Assembly: GCF_000283655.1 (NCBI RefSeq)
Contig: NC_016622.1
Coordinates: 384,501-448,500, forward strand
Origin: Azospirillum lipoferum 4B
GTDB lineage: Bacteria; Pseudomonadota; Alphaproteobacteria; Azospirillales; Azospirillaceae
Reading direction: 5' to 3'
Length of the DNA stretch: 64,000 bases
Translations under genes and position numbers: made by a program
Notes under the pieces: model-generated
Database searches by the model: none
What the model was told of the DNA's origin: nothing
The model's input: only the letters and a program-made list of their open reading frames with translations
Shown: one piece after another, positions 15,935 to 24,327 of the stretch
Layout: each line of letters starts with the position of its first letter
Numbering within the stretch: position 1 is the stretch's first letter

Positions 15935-17763
15935 CTCCGCCTCCTGAAGCTGGACAGGAAGCCGACGATCCCCTGGGGGAAGACCAGCACCAGCGCGACG
16001 ATGATCAGGCCCAGCGCCAGCCGCCACCAGTCGGTCATGCTCATCATCTTGGCTTCCAGCAGGTGGAAGGCCACCGCGCCGGCCAGCGGCCCGGCGACGG
16101 TCTGGATGCCGCCCATCAGCACCATCACCAGCGCATCGACCGATTGCGGCACCGCCAGCAGGGTGGGGAAGACGCTGCCCTTGGCGAAGGCATAGAGCCC
16201 GCCGGCCAGACCGGCCGCGGTGCCGGCCAGCACGAAGGCCATCCATTGGAAGCGGCGCACGTCGATGCCCACCGATTCGGCGCGAAGCCCCGAGTCGCGG
16301 CCGGCCCGCAACGCATAGCCGAAGGGGGCGAAGGCCGCCCGGCGCAGCAGCCACAGCGCCCCGCCGCACAAGCCCAGCGTCAGCCAGTAATAGGCGGCCT
16401 TGTTCGCCGCCCAGGCCGACGGCCAGACGCCGAGAATGCCGTTGTCGCCGCCGGTCACCGCATACCATTGGAAGGCGACCGACCAGACGATCTGGGCGAA
16501 GGCCAGCGTCAGCATGGCGAAATAAAGCCCCGACCGCCGCACGCAGAACCAGCCCGCCACCAGCGCCCCGACACCGGCAAGCAGCGGCGCGCCGGCCAGG
16601 GCCAGCGGCATCGGCGCACCCAGATGCTTGACCAGCAGGGCCGAGCCGTAAGCGCCCAGCCCGAACCACGCCGCATGGCCGAAGGACACCAGCCCGCCCA
16701 ACCCGATCAGCAGATGCAGGCTGGCGGCGAACAGGGCGAGGATCACCACCTCGGTCAGCAGGATCAGCGCGTAGTCACCGGCGACCAGCGGTGCGGCGGC
16801 CATGACCGCCAGCAGGGCCAGTGCCCAAGCCCCGGCATGGCGACCGGCCGACAGCGGAACGGTGACGGCGGCGGGTGCGGTCGGCGGCGCCTCCTCCGCC
16901 CGGCCGAGCAGGCCATGCGGGCGCAGCACCAGCACCACCGCCATGAACAGGAAGACGATCACCAGCGTGATCTGCGGGAAGACCAGGATGCCGAAGGCCT
17001 GCAATTGCCCGATCAGCAGCGAGGCGAGGAAGGCGCCGGTCAGGCTGCCCATGCCGCCGACCACGACGACGACGAAGGCCTCCACCACGATGGCCATGTC
17101 CATATGCAGGGTCACCGCCTCGCGCGGGACCTGCAGGGCGCCGCCCAGCCCGGCCAGCGCGCTGCCGAGGAACAGCACGCCGGTGAACAGCCGCGCCGGA
17201 TCGACGCCCAGCGCGCTGGTCATCTCGCGGTCCTGCGTCGCCGCCCGCACCAGCGTGCCCCAGCGGGTGCGGTTGAACAGCAGCCACAACAGCCCGAGCA
17301 CCAGAGGCCCGAGACCGATCAGCACGAGGTCGTAGAGCGGGAAGGGCTGGCCCAGGATGTCGACCGAGCCCTTCAATCCGGGAGCGCGGCGGCCCAGCAG
17401 ATCCTCCGGTCCCCAGGCCCAGGCGGTCAAATCCTGGACCACCAGAACGACGCCGAAGGTGCCCAGCAGCTGGAACAGCTCCGGCGAGCGGTAGAGCCGG
17501 CGCAGCAGCCCGATCTCCATCGCCGCGCCGAGAACGCCCATCGTCAGCGCCGCGGCGGCGACCGATCCCCAGAAGCCGGCCGGCGTGCCGCCGAACCGCT
17601 CGATCAGCGACCAGCCGGCATAGGCGCCGACCATGTAGAAGGAACCGTGCGCGAAATTCACGATCCGCGTCACGCCGAACACGATGGTCAGCCCCGACGA
17701 CACCAGGAACAGCGTCGCCGCGGTCGCGAGCCCGCTGAGGGCCTGGACGAGGAGGAAGGACAT
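15931..17763 (-). CDS. Fused LivH-LivM permease
   Basis: A 610-residue membrane protein joining two permeases normally encoded separately. Residues 1-290 are LivH-like (SGLTIVFGVTRIVNFAHGSFYM, read as two parts, and GGMGSLTGAFLASLLIG). About 20 polar residues with Pro/Ala follow, then residues 315-610 are LivM-like (LHLLIGLGGLVSFGHAAWFG, MGGIQTVAGPLAGA). The reading frame is continuous, so one chain would form the whole pore. Substrate could be branched-chain amino acids, but members with MarR regulators often carry aromatic or carboxylic acids; this is inference. Confidence 0.9.
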   Translation of the reverse strand: MSFLLVQALSGLATAATLFLVSSGLTIVFGVTRIVNFAHGSFYMVGAYAGWSLIERFGGTPAGFWGSVAAAALTMGVLGAAMEIGLLRRLYRSPELFQLLGTFGVVLVVQDLTAWAWGPEDLLGRRAPGLKGSVDILGQPFPLYDLVLIGLGPLVLGLLWLLFNRTRWGTLVRAATQDREMTSALGVDPARLFTGVLFLGSALAGLGGALQVPREAVTLHMDMAIVVEAFVVVVVGGMGSLTGAFLASLLIGQLQAFGILVFPQITLVIVFLFMAVVLVLRPHGLLGRAEEAPPTAPAAVTVPLSAGRHAGAWALALLAVMAAAPLVAGDYALILLTEVVILALFAASLHLLIGLGGLVSFGHAAWFGLGAYGSALLVKHLGAPMPLALAGAPLLAGVGALVAGWFCVRRSGLYFAMLTLAFAQIVWSVAFQWYAVTGGDNGILGVWPSAWAANKAAYYWLTLGLCGGALWLLRRAAFAPFGYALRAGRDSGLRAESVGIDVRRFQWMAFVLAGTAAGLAGGLYAFAKGSVFPTLLAVPQSVDALVMVLMGGIQTVAGPLAGAVAFHLLEAKMMSMTDWWRLALGLIIVALVLVFPQGIVGFLSSFRRRR

Positions 17764-17810
17764 GGGGGCGGGGTGTTCCGCGGGGGATCATGAGGTGGAG
17801 AGGTGCGGTG

Positions 17811-17912
17811 CCCCCTCCCCAACCCTCCCCCGCTAAAGCGGGAGAGGGAGTCGGTCGCAGAGCGGCGGCAGTCCCCTCTCCCACCGAAGGTGGGGGAGGG
17901 TTAGGGAGGGGG
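17811..17912. repeat. GC-rich palindromic intergenic element
   Basis: The arm at 17811-17831 (CCCCCTCCCCAACCC then TCCCCC) is matched in reverse complement at 17892-17912 with one mismatch in 21. Shorter nested stems lie inside. It fills the gap between the binding protein and permease genes of the liv-type operon. Elements built from CCCTCCC blocks are dispersed in many GC-rich proteobacterial genomes; here it could set differential expression by stalling or protecting mRNA. Confidence 0.75.
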
Positions 17913-17927
17913 CAATTTGCCGGCGCC

Positions 17928-19187
17928 CTACTCCGCCGGCCGCATCTTGCGCACCACGTCGTCCGGCGGCAGGTAGTTGGCGCCGTCGGCGTAGCGCCAG
18001 TCCTTCATGGTGCCGCGGCCGTCCTTGACGGTGGTGGTGCCGACATAGGCGCCCATGGTCGCCTGATGGTCGGACGCGCGGAAGGTCACCGGGCCGAAGG
18101 GGCTGTCGATGGTAAGGCCGGCCAGCGCGTCGACGATCGGTTCCGCATTCGCGGACCTGGCCTTGGTGATCGCGGCGGCGACCGCCTTCATCGTGGTGTA
18201 GCCGACGACTGAGCCCTGCTTCGGCGATTCCTTGAACCGCGCGGTGTAGGCGGCAACGAAGGCCTTGTGGGCGGGGGTGTCGATCTGGTCCCAGGGATAG
18301 CCGGTGACGATCCAGCCTTCCGGCGCCTCGTCCTTCATCGGCTCCAGATATTCCGGCTCGCCGGTCAGCAGGCTGACGACCTTGCGGTTGCGGAACAGGC
18401 CGCGGCCCTCGCCCTCGCGCACCAGCTTGGCGAGATCGGCGCCGAAGGTGACGTTGAAGATCGCCTCGGGGTTGGCGGCGGCCAGCGCCTGCACCGTCGG
18501 GCCGGCCTCCAGCTTGCCCTGGGCCGGCCACTGCTCCGCCACGAATTCCACGTCCGGGCGCTTTTCCTTCAGCAGCTGCTTGAACCACGCCACCGCCGAC
18601 TGGCCGTATTCGTAGTTGGGGGCGACGGTGGCCCAGCGCTTGGCCGGCAGCTTCGCCGCCTCCTCCACCAGCATCGCCGCCTGCATGTAGGTGCTGGGGC
18701 GCAGGCGGAAGGTGTAGCGGTTGCCCTTCGACCAGGTGATGGCGTCGGTCAGCGGTTCGGCGGCGACGAAGGGCATCTTGCTGCGCGCGGCGAAATCGGC
18801 GACGGCCAGCCCGATGTGGGAGAAATAGGTGCCGGCCAGCACGTCCACCGCTTCGTTCGCCACCAGCTCCTGCGCGACGCGCACCGCGTCGTCGGGCTTG
18901 CCGGCATCGTCGCGGGAAACCACCTGCAATTCGCAGCAGCCGATCACGCCGCCCTGGGCGTTGATCTCCTCCAGCGCCAGCTGCCAGCCCTGGCGGTAGG
19001 GGATGGTGAAGGCGGGCAGGCCGGTGTAGCTGTTGATCTCACCCACCCGCACCGGCGCGCCGCTGAATTTCGCGGATTGGGCGGCGGCGGGGCCCGTGGT
19101 CAGCGCGGCGGCGGCCAGTGCGGCGAACAGAGCGGCCGAAAGAAGGGACTTCGCCGTCGGCGAGGCGGTCGGTTGGCGGTGCTTCAT
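17928..19187 (-). CDS. Periplasmic binding protein, Leu/Ile/Val (HAAT) type
   Basis: A 419-residue exported protein. The signal peptide has a basic head and LSAALFAALAAAALTTG core with cleavage near AAAQS. The mature part starts APVRVGEINSYTGLPA and contains YTTMKAVAAAI, consistent with Peripla_BP_6 proteins that bind amino acids or amides or aromatic acids. ATG 19187 was preferred over upstream in-frame starts because it begins the signal peptide. First gene of the liv-type operon; the 164-base gap to the permease holds the palindromic element. Confidence 0.88.
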   Translation of the reverse strand: MKHRQPTASPTAKSLLSAALFAALAAAALTTGPAAAQSAKFSGAPVRVGEINSYTGLPAFTIPYRQGWQLALEEINAQGGVIGCCELQVVSRDDAGKPDDAVRVAQELVANEAVDVLAGTYFSHIGLAVADFAARSKMPFVAAEPLTDAITWSKGNRYTFRLRPSTYMQAAMLVEEAAKLPAKRWATVAPNYEYGQSAVAWFKQLLKEKRPDVEFVAEQWPAQGKLEAGPTVQALAAANPEAIFNVTFGADLAKLVREGEGRGLFRNRKVVSLLTGEPEYLEPMKDEAPEGWIVTGYPWDQIDTPAHKAFVAAYTARFKESPKQGSVVGYTTMKAVAAAITKARSANAEPIVDALAGLTIDSPFGPVTFRASDHQATMGAYVGTTTVKDGRGTMKDWRYADGANYLPPDDVVRKMRPAE

Positions 19188-19347
19188 CCTGCGGGGACCC
19201 CGGTTCGTGAGAGACCAGCGGCGTGTCCGGGTCGCGGTGCGACGCAACACACCGCGTTCATAGCAAACCCCGCGCAAAAGTCACCGACTGATCGGACGTT
19301 TTCCCGCGTCCATGCCCGATTCGCAGTCCGGCGGACGCCGCCCCTTG

Positions 19348-19788
19348 TCACATCAGCCGGACCAGCAGCGCCATGAACTGCACCCTTTCCTCCTCGGACA
19401 AAGGTTCCAGCGTGCGTTCGTGAGCGGCGGCGGCATTCGCCATCAGGTCGATGACCAGCGCCTGCCCGATTCGCGTCAGGCTGACGCTGGTGCGGCGGCG
19501 GTCCTGCGGGTCGGGGTGGCGTTCGACCAGATTGCGCTCCACCAACCGCAGGATCACGCCCTGGGTGGTCGCCGGATCCATGTAGGTCAGCCGGCCGAGC
19601 TGGTTCTGCGACAGCGCGCCCTCTGCGTGCAGGGTGGCCAGAGCCGCCCATTGGGTGGGCGTCAGCAGCGAATCGCCGATCAGGTCGATGAAGATGGCCG
19701 AGGCGCGTTGGTGCGCACGCCGGAGGCGGTGGTGAACCTGGCCGGCCAACTGGTAGTCGTCGGGAGGCAGTCGTCCGAAGTCGTCCAT
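19348..19788 (-). CDS. MarR-family transcriptional regulator
   Basis: A 146-residue winged-helix regulator. Helix-turn-helix residues lie around 43-90: LTPTQWAALATLHAEG, LSQNQLGRLTYMDPATTQG, then the wing DPQDRRRTSVSLT. MarR proteins usually repress a nearby operon and release DNA on binding a small phenolic or carboxylic ligand. It lies 160 bases upstream of, and on the same strand as, the liv-type binding protein gene, so control of that transporter is likely though unproved. No strong binding site precedes ATG 19788. Confidence 0.88.
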   Translation of the reverse strand: MDDFGRLPPDDYQLAGQVHHRLRRAHQRASAIFIDLIGDSLLTPTQWAALATLHAEGALSQNQLGRLTYMDPATTQGVILRLVERNLVERHPDPQDRRRTSVSLTRIGQALVIDLMANAAAAHERTLEPLSEEERVQFMALLVRLM

Positions 19789-20172
19789 GGCAACGGGCCC
19801 GTGGTTCGCGCCCGCCTTCGGTCCGGGACGAAGGCTGGGGCGGGCACGGACCGCCGCTCCCGGCTGCGTGGGCAGGGATGGCGCGGCGTTTGCCGCCTGT
19901 CGCCATCCGATGCGTCCATTATGCGTTCCTTATGGAAAGCGTAGGGAAGACAACGACCGCAGAGCAACCTTCGCGGATGCGTCATAGAGCCACAGCGATG
20001 CATCGGTCATGATGCGAGCAATAAAAGAAGGCGCATGAGTCTGAAAAGAAGCCAGCTGACGATGATGCCGCAAGTTCCGGCGATTGCGATGCCGGAACAT
20101 GTCGCTACCGGCGCTGTCCGTGCCGGTGGCCTCTCCTGGTCGGCCGTTCGTCTTTCCTGGGGTTTCTCTTTT
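19789..20172. other. Intergenic region, no gene recognised
   Basis: About 380 bases upstream of the marR gene. A plus-strand frame from 20035 to 20502 exists but has no convincing product and covers the better supported proline-rich gene on the other strand. The sequence near 19920-20035 is less GC-rich and probably contains the marR promoter. Confidence 0.4.
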
Positions 20173-20346
20173 TCAGGGTTGTCGCTTGGGTGGATAGCTG
20201 TCGGAGGGAGCGGTCTTCTCGTCGGGGCTCTCCGCGCCCTTGCCCGTCGGGGGCGTTACGCCGCCCGGCGTGTAGGGGGGCGTGGTGGCGTCGGGCGGAC
20301 GCTTGGTCGGACGCGGCGGGGGCGGGGGGTCGAGTCGGCGTGTCAT
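20173..20346 (-). CDS. Small proline-rich hypothetical protein
   Basis: A 57-residue, strongly hydrophilic protein, rich in Pro, Thr, Lys and Asp (RRLDPPPPPRPTKRPPD near the start, PPKRQP at the end), likely disordered. ATG 20346 follows AGGAAAGG at about seven bases, which is the main support. No hydrophobic segment. Similar in style to the short disordered protein at 23056-23319, but not recognisably homologous. Confidence 0.5.
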   Translation of the reverse strand: MTRRLDPPPPPRPTKRPPDATTPPYTPGGVTPPTGKGAESPDEKTAPSDSYPPKRQP

Positions 20347-20732
20347 GAGGCACCTTTCCTGATCGGGAATCGCCATGAACAACCCCATGCCGGTCGGCCG
20401 GTTCCAAACAGGCGCGCTCCGGTAGGGCCAGTCCAACCGCCACCGGCTATGACCTTCATCTTAGGACTATTTGAAAAACGGTGGAATCGAGCGGGTTATT
20501 GACGAGGTTGTTCTCTCCAGACTGTGAGCTTTTGTTGCGGCCACACCACAGGACGATGCAAAAGCGGTGTAGCACCGGCTTCACTGTTGCATGGCAAGCA
20601 CGCCTTGTTGTGTCTTTGCCGAGGATGTGTCCGCATCCGGTCCCGACGGGGGCCGGCGGTCGGGCGCTCCCACGAAGGAGCCGGAACCCCGGCCCAGTGA
20701 GCCGACCGAACCCAGCCAAGCGCGGTGACTCC
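20347..20732. other. Upstream region of the beta-barrel gene
   Basis: About 385 bases without a supported gene. The part 20455-20600 is noticeably less GC-rich than its surroundings and probably carries the promoter of the beta-barrel gene. No consensus promoter was identified with confidence. Confidence 0.4.
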
Positions 20733-22001
20733 ATGAAGACCAGCACCCTTTCCCTTCTCGCCCTCGCTCTCGCGTCGACCGGGCTGACGTCGCTTCCCGC
20801 CGCCGCCCAGGATGACCTGCAGCGTGGCGAAACCGTGCTGGAGCGTCGCCGGCCCGAGGTCGAGCAGCTCGGCGTGCGCGCAGGCTCCTTCCTGTTCCTG
20901 CCGCGGGTGGAAGCGGGCGCCACCTACGACACCAACGTCTACGCAACCCGCGACAACCACGAGGACGATGTCATCTGGACCGTCCGTCCGCGGATCGACA
21001 TCAAGTCCGATTTCGCCGCCCACGCGCTGAATTTCTCGGCCTCGGCCGATGCCGGCCGCTACAACGACCATTCGGGCGAGAACTACACCGATTATGCCCT
21101 GCAGGCGGCCGGCCGGTTCGACGTGAACAAGGGCGGAGCGCTGGACGGCCAGCTGTTCCATCGCCGCAACCATGAGGGCCGCGGCGACATCAACAGCCTG
21201 TCGGGCTATTCGGAGCCGGTGGTCTACCGCACCAGCGGCGGCGAGGCCGGCTACACCCAACGCTTCAACCGCCTGCGTGCGCGCCTGTCCGGCTCCGCCC
21301 AGTACAGCGAGTATGACGATGTCGGCCTGATCGGCGGCGGCATCGCGCGCCAGGAAGACCGTGACCGCTGGGAATACGGTACGGTCGGCCGCGTCGGCTA
21401 CGAGTTCATCGAGGGCTACGAGGCCTTCGTCCAGGGCACCTATTCCTGGACCCGCCACAAGAACGACCGCGACGCCTTCGGCCTCGACCGCGACTCGGAC
21501 GGCTACGAGGTGGTCGGCGGCCTCGCCACCGACCTGACCGGCCTGATCACCGGCGAGGTCTTTGCCGGCTACATGGTCCGCGACTACAAGGATTCGCGGC
21601 TGGAGGACTTCAGCGGCCTGTCCTTCGGCGGGCGCCTGAACTGGGCGGTCACGCAGCTGACCGCCGTCAGCGCCACCGCCAGCCGTCAGGTGCGCGAGAC
21701 CACGGCCAGCCCCGGCTTCGGCACCGCATCCAGCTACACCCGCACCGTCTTCGCCCTGGGCGTCGACCACGAGTTGCTGCGCACCCTGGTGCTGAACGGC
21801 CGCCTGCAGTATCGCCAGGACGATTTCAACGGCAACAACCGCAAGGACAAGGTCTATACGGCCAGTGTCGGCGGCACCTACCAGATGAACCGCTACCTGT
21901 TCATGACCAGCGGCTACACCTATGAAAAGCGCAGCTCCAACGTGGGCGCCGCCGAATACAGCGACAACCTGATCTATCTGCGTCTCGGCGCGCAGATGTA
22001 A
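20733..22001 (+). CDS. Outer-membrane beta-barrel protein (exopolysaccharide-associated type)
   Basis: A 422-residue exported protein. Signal peptide MKTSTLSLLALALASTG ends near AAAQDD. The mature chain alternates polar and hydrophobic or aromatic residues in many strands (AGATYDTNVYATRDN, VGYEFIEGYEAFVQGTYSW, LIYLRLGAQM at the end), as in the OMP_b-brl_2/EpsL-like barrels found beside capsule and exopolysaccharide export genes. The adjacent Wza-type lipoprotein supports that role. ATG 20733 is the only start that gives a signal peptide. It has its own terminator. Confidence 0.8.
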   Translation: MKTSTLSLLALALASTGLTSLPAAAQDDLQRGETVLERRRPEVEQLGVRAGSFLFLPRVEAGATYDTNVYATRDNHEDDVIWTVRPRIDIKSDFAAHALNFSASADAGRYNDHSGENYTDYALQAAGRFDVNKGGALDGQLFHRRNHEGRGDINSLSGYSEPVVYRTSGGEAGYTQRFNRLRARLSGSAQYSEYDDVGLIGGGIARQEDRDRWEYGTVGRVGYEFIEGYEAFVQGTYSWTRHKNDRDAFGLDRDSDGYEVVGGLATDLTGLITGEVFAGYMVRDYKDSRLEDFSGLSFGGRLNWAVTQLTAVSATASRQVRETTASPGFGTASSYTRTVFALGVDHELLRTLVLNGRLQYRQDDFNGNNRKDKVYTASVGGTYQMNRYLFMTSGYTYEKRSSNVGAAEYSDNLIYLRLGAQM

Positions 22002-22335
22002 TCCGGCGGTCCTAGGCCCACCACTGGGGAAATCCTGCCGAAGGGCCTAAAGGTTCCTCTGAACAGTACAGGGCGTCCGTCCTATGACGGGCGCCCTTTT
22101 CTTATGCCTGGTTTTGTTATCATGGCCGATGTACTGGAGAGATCCGAAGGCGGTAATTCCTCTCCACTTTTTCCCAAGCGCTTGCGAGTTGCTAGTCTCC
22201 ACCCGAATTCAGGTGCGTGACCGAAGGGCGCCGCCGCAAGGCGACCGGCGGATGGAACGGTTTCTCGAAGCCGTCCCATCGTGCCGGACCGGACGCTGCG
22301 GCAGGCGCCCACCAGCCAGGGAAAGGGTTTTAGGG
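22002..22335. other. Intergenic region with terminator and upstream region of the export lipoprotein gene
   Basis: The first 100 bases hold the terminator of the beta-barrel gene. The remaining 230 bases are a long upstream region for the lipoprotein gene, with an AT-richer stretch at 22100-22180. No further gene supported. Confidence 0.45.
22071..22103 (+). terminator. Intrinsic terminator of beta-barrel gene
   Basis: GGGCGTCCGTC (22071-22081) pairs with GACGGGCGCCC (22086-22096), with one G-U pair, followed by TTTTCTT. Confidence 0.88.
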
Positions 22336-22917
22336 ATGAATCGACGTCATGTGATCCGTGCGCTGGGCCAGGGGATCGGATTGACCGCGCTCGCCGTCGC
22401 CATGGTCGGCTGCGCCGGCAACGACGCTCCGTTGGAAACCGCCAATGTCGGCCAGATCAGCGAGTACCGTCTGGGGGCCGGCGACGCGTTGCGCGTCATC
22501 GTCTTCGGCGAGGAGCAGCTGTCCGGCGAGTTCCGCGTCGATGGCACCGGAAAGGTCGCCATGCCGCTGATCGGCGAGGTCTCGGCCAAGGACCGCAGCA
22601 CCCGCGACCTTGAAAAGGAGATCTCCACCCGTCTGTCCGCCGGCTATGTGAAGGATCCGAAGGTCAGCGTCGAGGTGCTGAACCACCGTCCCTTCTTCAT
22701 CCTGGGCGAAGTGCGGAATCCCGGCCAGTACCAGTATGTCAACGGCATGACCGCCCTGTCGGCGGTGGCGATGGCCGGCGGATACACCTATCGCGCCAAG
22801 GAGGACTACGTCCTCATCACCCGCGGCGCCGATCCCAAGAAGGAGATCCGCCGGGCGCCGATCACGACCTCGGTGATGCCGGACGATGTGGTCCGCGTGC
22901 CGGAGCGCTATTTCTGA
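22336..22917 (+). CDS. Polysaccharide export lipoprotein, Wza/BexD family
   Basis: A 193-residue lipoprotein. The signal peptide ends in a lipobox with Cys26 (MVGCAGN). The mature protein has the Poly_export domain (YRLGAGDALRVIVFGEEQLS, then DGTGKVAMPLIGEV) and a SLBB domain (FFILGEVRNPGQYQYVNG, VAMAGGYT). Wza-type proteins form the periplasmic and outer-membrane conduit for capsule or exopolysaccharide. Shorter than Wza (about 380), as in the single-SLBB subgroup. Context with the beta-barrel gene supports export of an extracellular polymer. Confidence 0.9.
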   Translation: MNRRHVIRALGQGIGLTALAVAMVGCAGNDAPLETANVGQISEYRLGAGDALRVIVFGEEQLSGEFRVDGTGKVAMPLIGEVSAKDRSTRDLEKEISTRLSAGYVKDPKVSVEVLNHRPFFILGEVRNPGQYQYVNGMTALSAVAMAGGYTYRAKEDYVLITRGADPKKEIRRAPITTSVMPDDVVRVPERYF

Positions 22918-22932
22918 GCCCAGGATTTCAGT

Positions 22933-22962
22933 TCAGGATTTCCGAGCTCAGGATTTCCGAGC
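22933..22962. repeat. Short tandem repeat
   Basis: TCAGGATTTCCGAGC occurs twice head to tail (22933-22947 and 22948-22962). A partial copy, CAGGATTTC, precedes it at 22921. It lies between the lipoprotein stop codon and the terminator and has no evident function. Confidence 0.7.
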
Positions 22963-22987
22963 CCGGGCATCGCCGGAGCGAACAACG

Positions 22988-23026
22988 AAAAAGCCCGGCC
23001 GGGAGGATGTCCCGGCCGGGCTTTTT
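22988..23026. terminator. Bidirectional intrinsic terminator
   Basis: AAAAAGCCCGGCCGGGA (22988-23004) pairs perfectly with TCCCGGCCGGGCTTTTT (23010-23026). T-runs on both strands let it end the export gene and the convergent short gene at 23056. Confidence 0.93.
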
Positions 23027-23055
23027 CGCTGTCCGGCGATTGTCGGCGGCTGCGA

Positions 23056-23319
23056 TCAGGTGTCCAGCGTATCGCCGCCCTTTTTCTGTCCCGACGGCAT
23101 GCGCTGGTTCGGGGGAACCACCGGATCGCGTGAGATGCCGTGCGGCGGGGTGGTGCCGGCGGCCTCGTCGTCGGTGCCGAGCGGCGCGGCGGCGGGATCG
23201 GTGGCCGGAACCTTGTCGCCGGTCAGCCCGCGGTCGATGTCCGCGCGCATCCGGTTGGCCTCCGCGCTGGGAGTGGTGGGCGTGTCACGGCCCGACTCGG
23301 GACGCTGGGGCTTGGTCAT
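23056..23319 (-). CDS. Short disordered hypothetical protein
   Basis: An 87-residue hydrophilic protein (starts MTKPQRPESGRDTPTTPS, ends QKKGGDTLDT) with no hydrophobic core, probably disordered. It contains a short helical stretch, AEANRMRADIDRGL. The ATG at 23319 has only a weak GAAAG upstream. It ends just before a bidirectional terminator, which supports it being a real gene. Function unknown. Confidence 0.5.
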   Translation of the reverse strand: MTKPQRPESGRDTPTTPSAEANRMRADIDRGLTGDKVPATDPAAAPLGTDDEAAGTTPPHGISRDPVVPPNQRMPSGQKKGGDTLDT

Positions 23320-23466
23320 GGTCGGTCTTTCGCACAAGCTGTGAGGGGCGTTCTGCCGCCTCTTCCAACCGCCGCCGCCTGCCGAGGGTTCCCCCGTGCA
23401 GCCGCCTTGCCCGCCAACCGATCCATGGAGCACCCGCTTCATGGGAATGTCACATGGGAGTTTCCG

Positions 23467-23808
23467 ATGCGGGAAGCCGGCCCGACCCTGTTCGCTCTAG
23501 CGATGCTTGCCATGCCCGCCGCTCTGCTCGTCGCGGCGACGGTGGTGGCGTTTCGCAGGCACGGAGTGCGTCGGCTTTACTGGGCCGGCTGCGCGTTTCT
23601 GATCGGTGCCGGAAGCGCCGGCACTGCGGGCGTCGTTTGCTGCGCCCCCCCGATGATCGCAGGAGATGGCGCGATCATCGCCGAAATGCCGCCGGCCTTC
23701 GGAGTCGCACTGATGTTGGCGTTCGCCGGCTGCTGCGGCGCCCTGCTCGGCCTCATCGGACTTGTGTGCCGTCGCCGGGGTGGGGCCGGAGGCGCCGGAG
23801 CAAAATAG
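23467..23808 (+). CDS. Small four-helix membrane protein
   Basis: A 113-residue protein with hydrophobic segments at about 7-26, 37-55, 68-90 (FGVALMLAFAGCCGALLGL) and a C-terminal RRRGG tail. GGGAG lies six bases before ATG 23467. Several cysteines (GVVCCAPP, AGCCGA) are unusual. No family is recognised. The stop is nine bases before the left attachment repeat of the integrated element, so the native terminator of this gene, if any, has been displaced. Confidence 0.5.
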   Translation: MREAGPTLFALAMLAMPAALLVAATVVAFRRHGVRRLYWAGCAFLIGAGSAGTAGVVCCAPPMIAGDGAIIAEMPPAFGVALMLAFAGCCGALLGLIGLVCRRRGGAGGAGAK

Positions 23809-23816
23809 CCAGGGCG

Positions 23817-23835
23817 GTGGTGCCGGATACAGGAA
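23817..23835. repeat. Left attachment repeat (attL) of integrated element
   Basis: GTGGTGCCGGATACAGGAA is identical to 30701-30719, which is the 3' end of tRNA-Thr on the minus strand (part of the T arm, acceptor stem, CCA). The match continues as CGA after one mismatch. Such a tRNA-end copy marks the far end of an element inserted by a tyrosine integrase. Confidence 0.88.
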
Positions 23836-23839
23836 GCGA

Positions 23840-24072
23840 CCAAGACCGGAAAAATGCCTGTAAAATCAATATCTTAGGCGGGCGTTCGGACGGGGTGGAC
23901 CTGCATGGTGGACTGTTGCGAAGTCGTCACGATGCGTCCAGCGCGCCCGGCGGTCAAGGGATTCCAGCAGGTCGATATTGACGCCTGAGACGGGCTTTGG
24001 ACACTTTTAGGGCGTTGAGAGCTTGTTGCAAACTCAACCGGTACGAAAGTGAATGTATGAGCTGAGGAAGCA
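23840..24072. other. Left end of element, non-coding
   Basis: About 230 bases between attL and the immunity gene. GTTGAG/CTCAAC at roughly 24014-24040 can form a long-loop hairpin. No gene is supported; the stretch likely holds the promoter of the immunity gene. Confidence 0.4.
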
Positions 24073-24291
24073 ATGGACGGGCTGATTCCATTTGTCGGCA
24101 GCGCACTTGTTATCACGGCGTTGCTGGTGTTGATGTTCTTGCCGACCTTTTTCGCTATCAGGCGCAATCACTCCAGCTTTTGGGGGATCGTTGTCGCCAA
24201 CGTGGTCTTTGGCTGGATGCCGCTGTTCTGGATATTTATCCTGATCTGGTCATTGAGTGGAAGGCACCCGCCGGAGCGGTCGAGGGCGTGA
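24073..24291 (+). CDS. Superinfection immunity-type membrane protein
   Basis: A 72-residue inner-membrane protein with two helices (ALVITALLVLMFLPTFFAI and VVFGWMPLFWIFILIWSL). The LPTFFAIRRNHSSFWGI joint and FGWMPLFWI match the superinfection immunity protein family (PF14373, related to phage T4 Imm), members of which can block DNA entry of related phages. GAGGAAGCA precedes ATG 24073. As the first gene inside attL, pointing inward, it is likely cargo that protects the host or element against phages. The defence role is inferred from the family. Confidence 0.75.
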   Translation: MDGLIPFVGSALVITALLVLMFLPTFFAIRRNHSSFWGIVVANVVFGWMPLFWIFILIWSLSGRHPPERSRA

Positions 24292-24327
24292 CCGGCGGGC
24301 GCTGGCGCGGTATCAGGCGGATCGTAT

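Noticed and set aside
17811-17912. Large hairpin considered as an intrinsic terminator
   Set aside because: No T-run follows on either strand and the next gene belongs to the same operon; it fits a dispersed palindromic element better.
20035-20502. Plus-strand frame of 155 codons
   Set aside because: Arg/Gly-rich shadow covering the better supported proline-rich gene on the other strand; no recognisable product.
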